44,435 nucleotides of DNA, taken from assembly GCA_937883755.1 (NCBI GenBank), contig CAKZYA010000010.1:1-44435 (forward strand), read 5' to 3'. The position numbers were made by a program, and so were the translations under genes. The notes beneath the pieces were generated by a model. That model did no database searches. It was not told where the DNA came from and worked only from the letters and a program-made list of their open reading frames with translations. How positions within the stretch are numbered: position 1 is the stretch's first letter; every line of letters starts with the position of its first letter. This stretch comes from an uncultured Flammeovirgaceae bacterium. Its GTDB lineage: Bacteria; Bacteroidota; Bacteroidia; Cytophagales; Cyclobacteriaceae. Shown piece by piece: positions 42,924 through 44,435 of the stretch.

Positions 42924-44435
42924 TTGGTACACAAACCAGTCAAGTTTAAAGGGTACATTTCTTCTACTATTGTTTTTCCTTGGTATTTCTAATTTATTCT
43001 TAGTATTATTAGATATTAATATTCTTATTATAGTTCCTACTGCGAGACTGCTATCATACTTTAATTCAATCGCACTGAAGTCTCGAGCAGTTTTAAATCT
43101 GATTCCCTTTTCACTCTTTATATATCTAGTAGAAATTTCCATCTCTTCACCAAGCAGAAAACCCGCAAGAACTCCTATTCCAAAGCGACCTGATCGTAGG
43201 ACTTGAGAAGCAGGTCTCTCATTAGTCTCGAATTCTTTTTTCCAAGCGTCACTATTTCGAAAAGATGCTCCAGCAGTCAAAAAATAATCTCGGATAATAT
43301 CTACTGTCATTCCTACTCCTCTATCGCTAATTGTTAACCAAGCAAACCCACTTTCATCAGGATCATCTAACCAAATAACTACATCACCTTCTTGCTCGAT
43401 TAATGGTGCATTTTGCAATTCTGGATACTTTTCTTGAAGAATCCAACGCTCGCGCACTGCATCAATAGCATTTTGCATCAATTCTCTAATCCCAATTTCA
43501 GGTTTATTATGGTAGAGGGGGCGAACAAGTAATTTTAACAAATCGGAACCAGCAACGCCTAATTCTATTTTTTCTGGCACATAGTCTACTTGCTTAGAAA
43601 ATATCTTAACATTATCTAGATTTGAGCGAACTCTTCTGATGATTAGGCCTAGCTTAGAAAGCTTATCATGTGATCCATACACTTCACCCAGTACCGCCCA
43701 AGATTTATCCAGTTCATCTTGGATTCCAGCTAACCAGTCCTTTAACCGTAAGAACGTTTTTACATCTTCCGGTCGGGCCTGAATTTCAATAGATTCAGGA
43801 TCATTATGAGTTTGGGTTATATTCTTTACTGCATTATGAGCTTTCCATTCTTGCACAGAAATCTCACTAGGTATATGACGATATTCAAAGGCTATTGCCG
43901 GTGCGCGGTCGGCTTGAATCTGAAGATAATCAGCAATACGCAACAGTGTCATCAAATACACTGCGTGAATTCCCTTATATTCCCTATGATGATACCAATT
44001 TAAGTATTCTAAACAACGCCGTAACGGTAAACCGTGACTTCTGGCAACTAGTCCACTAATATCTCGGATATCCTTATCTCCCTGGATAGTAATCACTTCG
44101 TCATTGGGACCGGGCACACCGTATAAGGCAAACTCATGAGCCATACGGGGATGGTGTCGGCGAATAAACTCACCTATCAGCTTTCGATCCGTTTCGGTTA
44201 GATTATCGAAATGCTCAAAAGGGTCGCGCACTAATGCTTTAGGCTTTCCATCTATTTCGCCAAAAATTTCAATAAGCTTTCTGTCATCCCATCGATTAGC
44301 AGAAAAGAGAAAGTCGTCCCAAAGTTTATTCCAAGGTATATCTTTGAATCCCCTAGTAGTCCGAGAGGAAGCATGACCTTGTATTAGAGCATGTTTAAAT
44401 TTTGAAAAGAGCAGGTCAGCTTGTAAACTTTGGGT
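42915..44435 (-). CDS. HD-domain and Hsp90-like (GHKL) ATPase protein, 5' partial
   Basis: The frame is open to the window edge, so the true start lies beyond 44435; the GTG at 44231 is not needed as a start. At least 506 residues are seen here. An HD-like region is encoded at about 44170-43900 (RRHHPRMAHEFALYG, GLVARSHG, LLRIADYLQ). A GHKL ATP-binding domain follows at about 43500-43000: N-box RELMQNAIDAVRER (Asn near 43470), SDRGVGM, the glycine box GRFGIGVLAG. That is the fold of Hsp90, MutL and histidine kinases. HD proteins cut phosphate bonds in nucleotides. The combined role is unknown. It stops early at 42915 owing to a frame change. Confidence 0.8.
   Translation of the reverse strand, partial: TQSLQADLLFSKFKHALIQGHASSRTTRGFKDIPWNKLWDDFLFSANRWDDRKLIEIFGEIDGKPKALVRDPFEHFDNLTETDRKLIGEFIRRHHPRMAHEFALYGVPGPNDEVITIQGDKDIRDISGLVARSHGLPLRRCLEYLNWYHHREYKGIHAVYLMTLLRIADYLQIQADRAPAIAFEYRHIPSEISVQEWKAHNAVKNITQTHNDPESIEIQARPEDVKTFLRLKDWLAGIQDELDKSWAVLGEVYGSHDKLSKLGLIIRRVRSNLDNVKIFSKQVDYVPEKIELGVAGSDLLKLLVRPLYHNKPEIGIRELMQNAIDAVRERWILQEKYPELQNAPLIEQEGDVVIWLDDPDESGFAWLTISDRGVGMTVDIIRDYFLTAGASFRNSDAWKKEFETNERPASQVLRSGRFGIGVLAGFLLGEEMEISTRYIKSEKGIRFKTARDFSAIELKYDSSLAVGTIIRILISNNTKNKLEIPRKNNSRRNVPFKLDWFVYQAP

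Noticed and set aside
1-44435. tRNA, rRNA, CRISPR arrays, insertion-sequence transposases and phage integrases
   Set aside because: None was recognised on either strand by eye; short or degenerate tRNAs could still be missed without a covariance search.

Overview
The window reads as chromosomal DNA of a marine-type Bacteroidota, most likely Cytophagales. The signs are OmpA proteins with PD40 and carboxypeptidase-regulatory domains, secreted TPR-CHAT and M28 proteins, scarce Shine-Dalgarno sites, and two promoters of the Bacteroidota form TTG-N19-TAnnTTTG. Taxonomy is inferred from gene style only.

Layout. (1) 1-860: an AT-rich left edge with a SIR2-like gene that stops before its catalytic-His motif. 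(2) 864-6173 (minus): a probable operon of phytanoyl-CoA dioxygenase-like protein, PVC-type propeller/cytochrome dehydrogenase, Tat-exported TIM-barrel isomerase and SDR dehydrogenase, divergent from a sulfatase (6294-7763). (3) 7916-11613: mixed small genes (membrane proteins, YceI, MarR), then a ferredoxin-NADP reductase and its 2Fe-2S ferredoxin. (4) 11774-17080 (minus): a sugar-catabolic operon, GntR/UTRA regulator, DeoC aldolase, PfkB kinase, Gfo/Idh/MocA dehydrogenase, DinB-like protein and sugar isomerase. A perfect 18-bp palindrome overlaps its promoter. (5) 17151-18219: GNAT acetyltransferase and dual-specificity phosphatase. (6) 18232-24050 (minus): a planctomycete-style set, PSD1/DUF1553 cytochrome, DUF1501 protein and cytochrome-LRR membrane protein. 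(7) 24406-34390: secreted TPR-CHAT caspase-like protease, two OmpA proteins, TPR lipoprotein and M28 peptidase. (8) 34642-40739: ABC-2 exporter pair, GIY-YIG nuclease, acetylxylan-esterase-like hydrolase and an unusual double-cNMP-binding acyltransferase. (9) 40740-44435: a gene-free, repeat-rich stretch and a large HD-GHKL (Hsp90-like) ATPase gene running off the right edge.

The main results are these. The two right-hand reading frames (41563-42753 and 42915-44435) are two halves of one protein, separated by a one-base frame change in a run of five C. The GntR operon carries a palindromic operator laid over its -33 element. A family of palindromic interspersed repeats occupies several intergenic gaps and sits beside a GIY-YIG nuclease gene, so a nuclease-repeat mobile partnership is a testable idea. 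The two edge loci (truncated SIR2, HD-GHKL) have a more AT-rich, accessory look than the metabolic core.

No tRNA, rRNA, CRISPR array, transposase or integrase was recognised.
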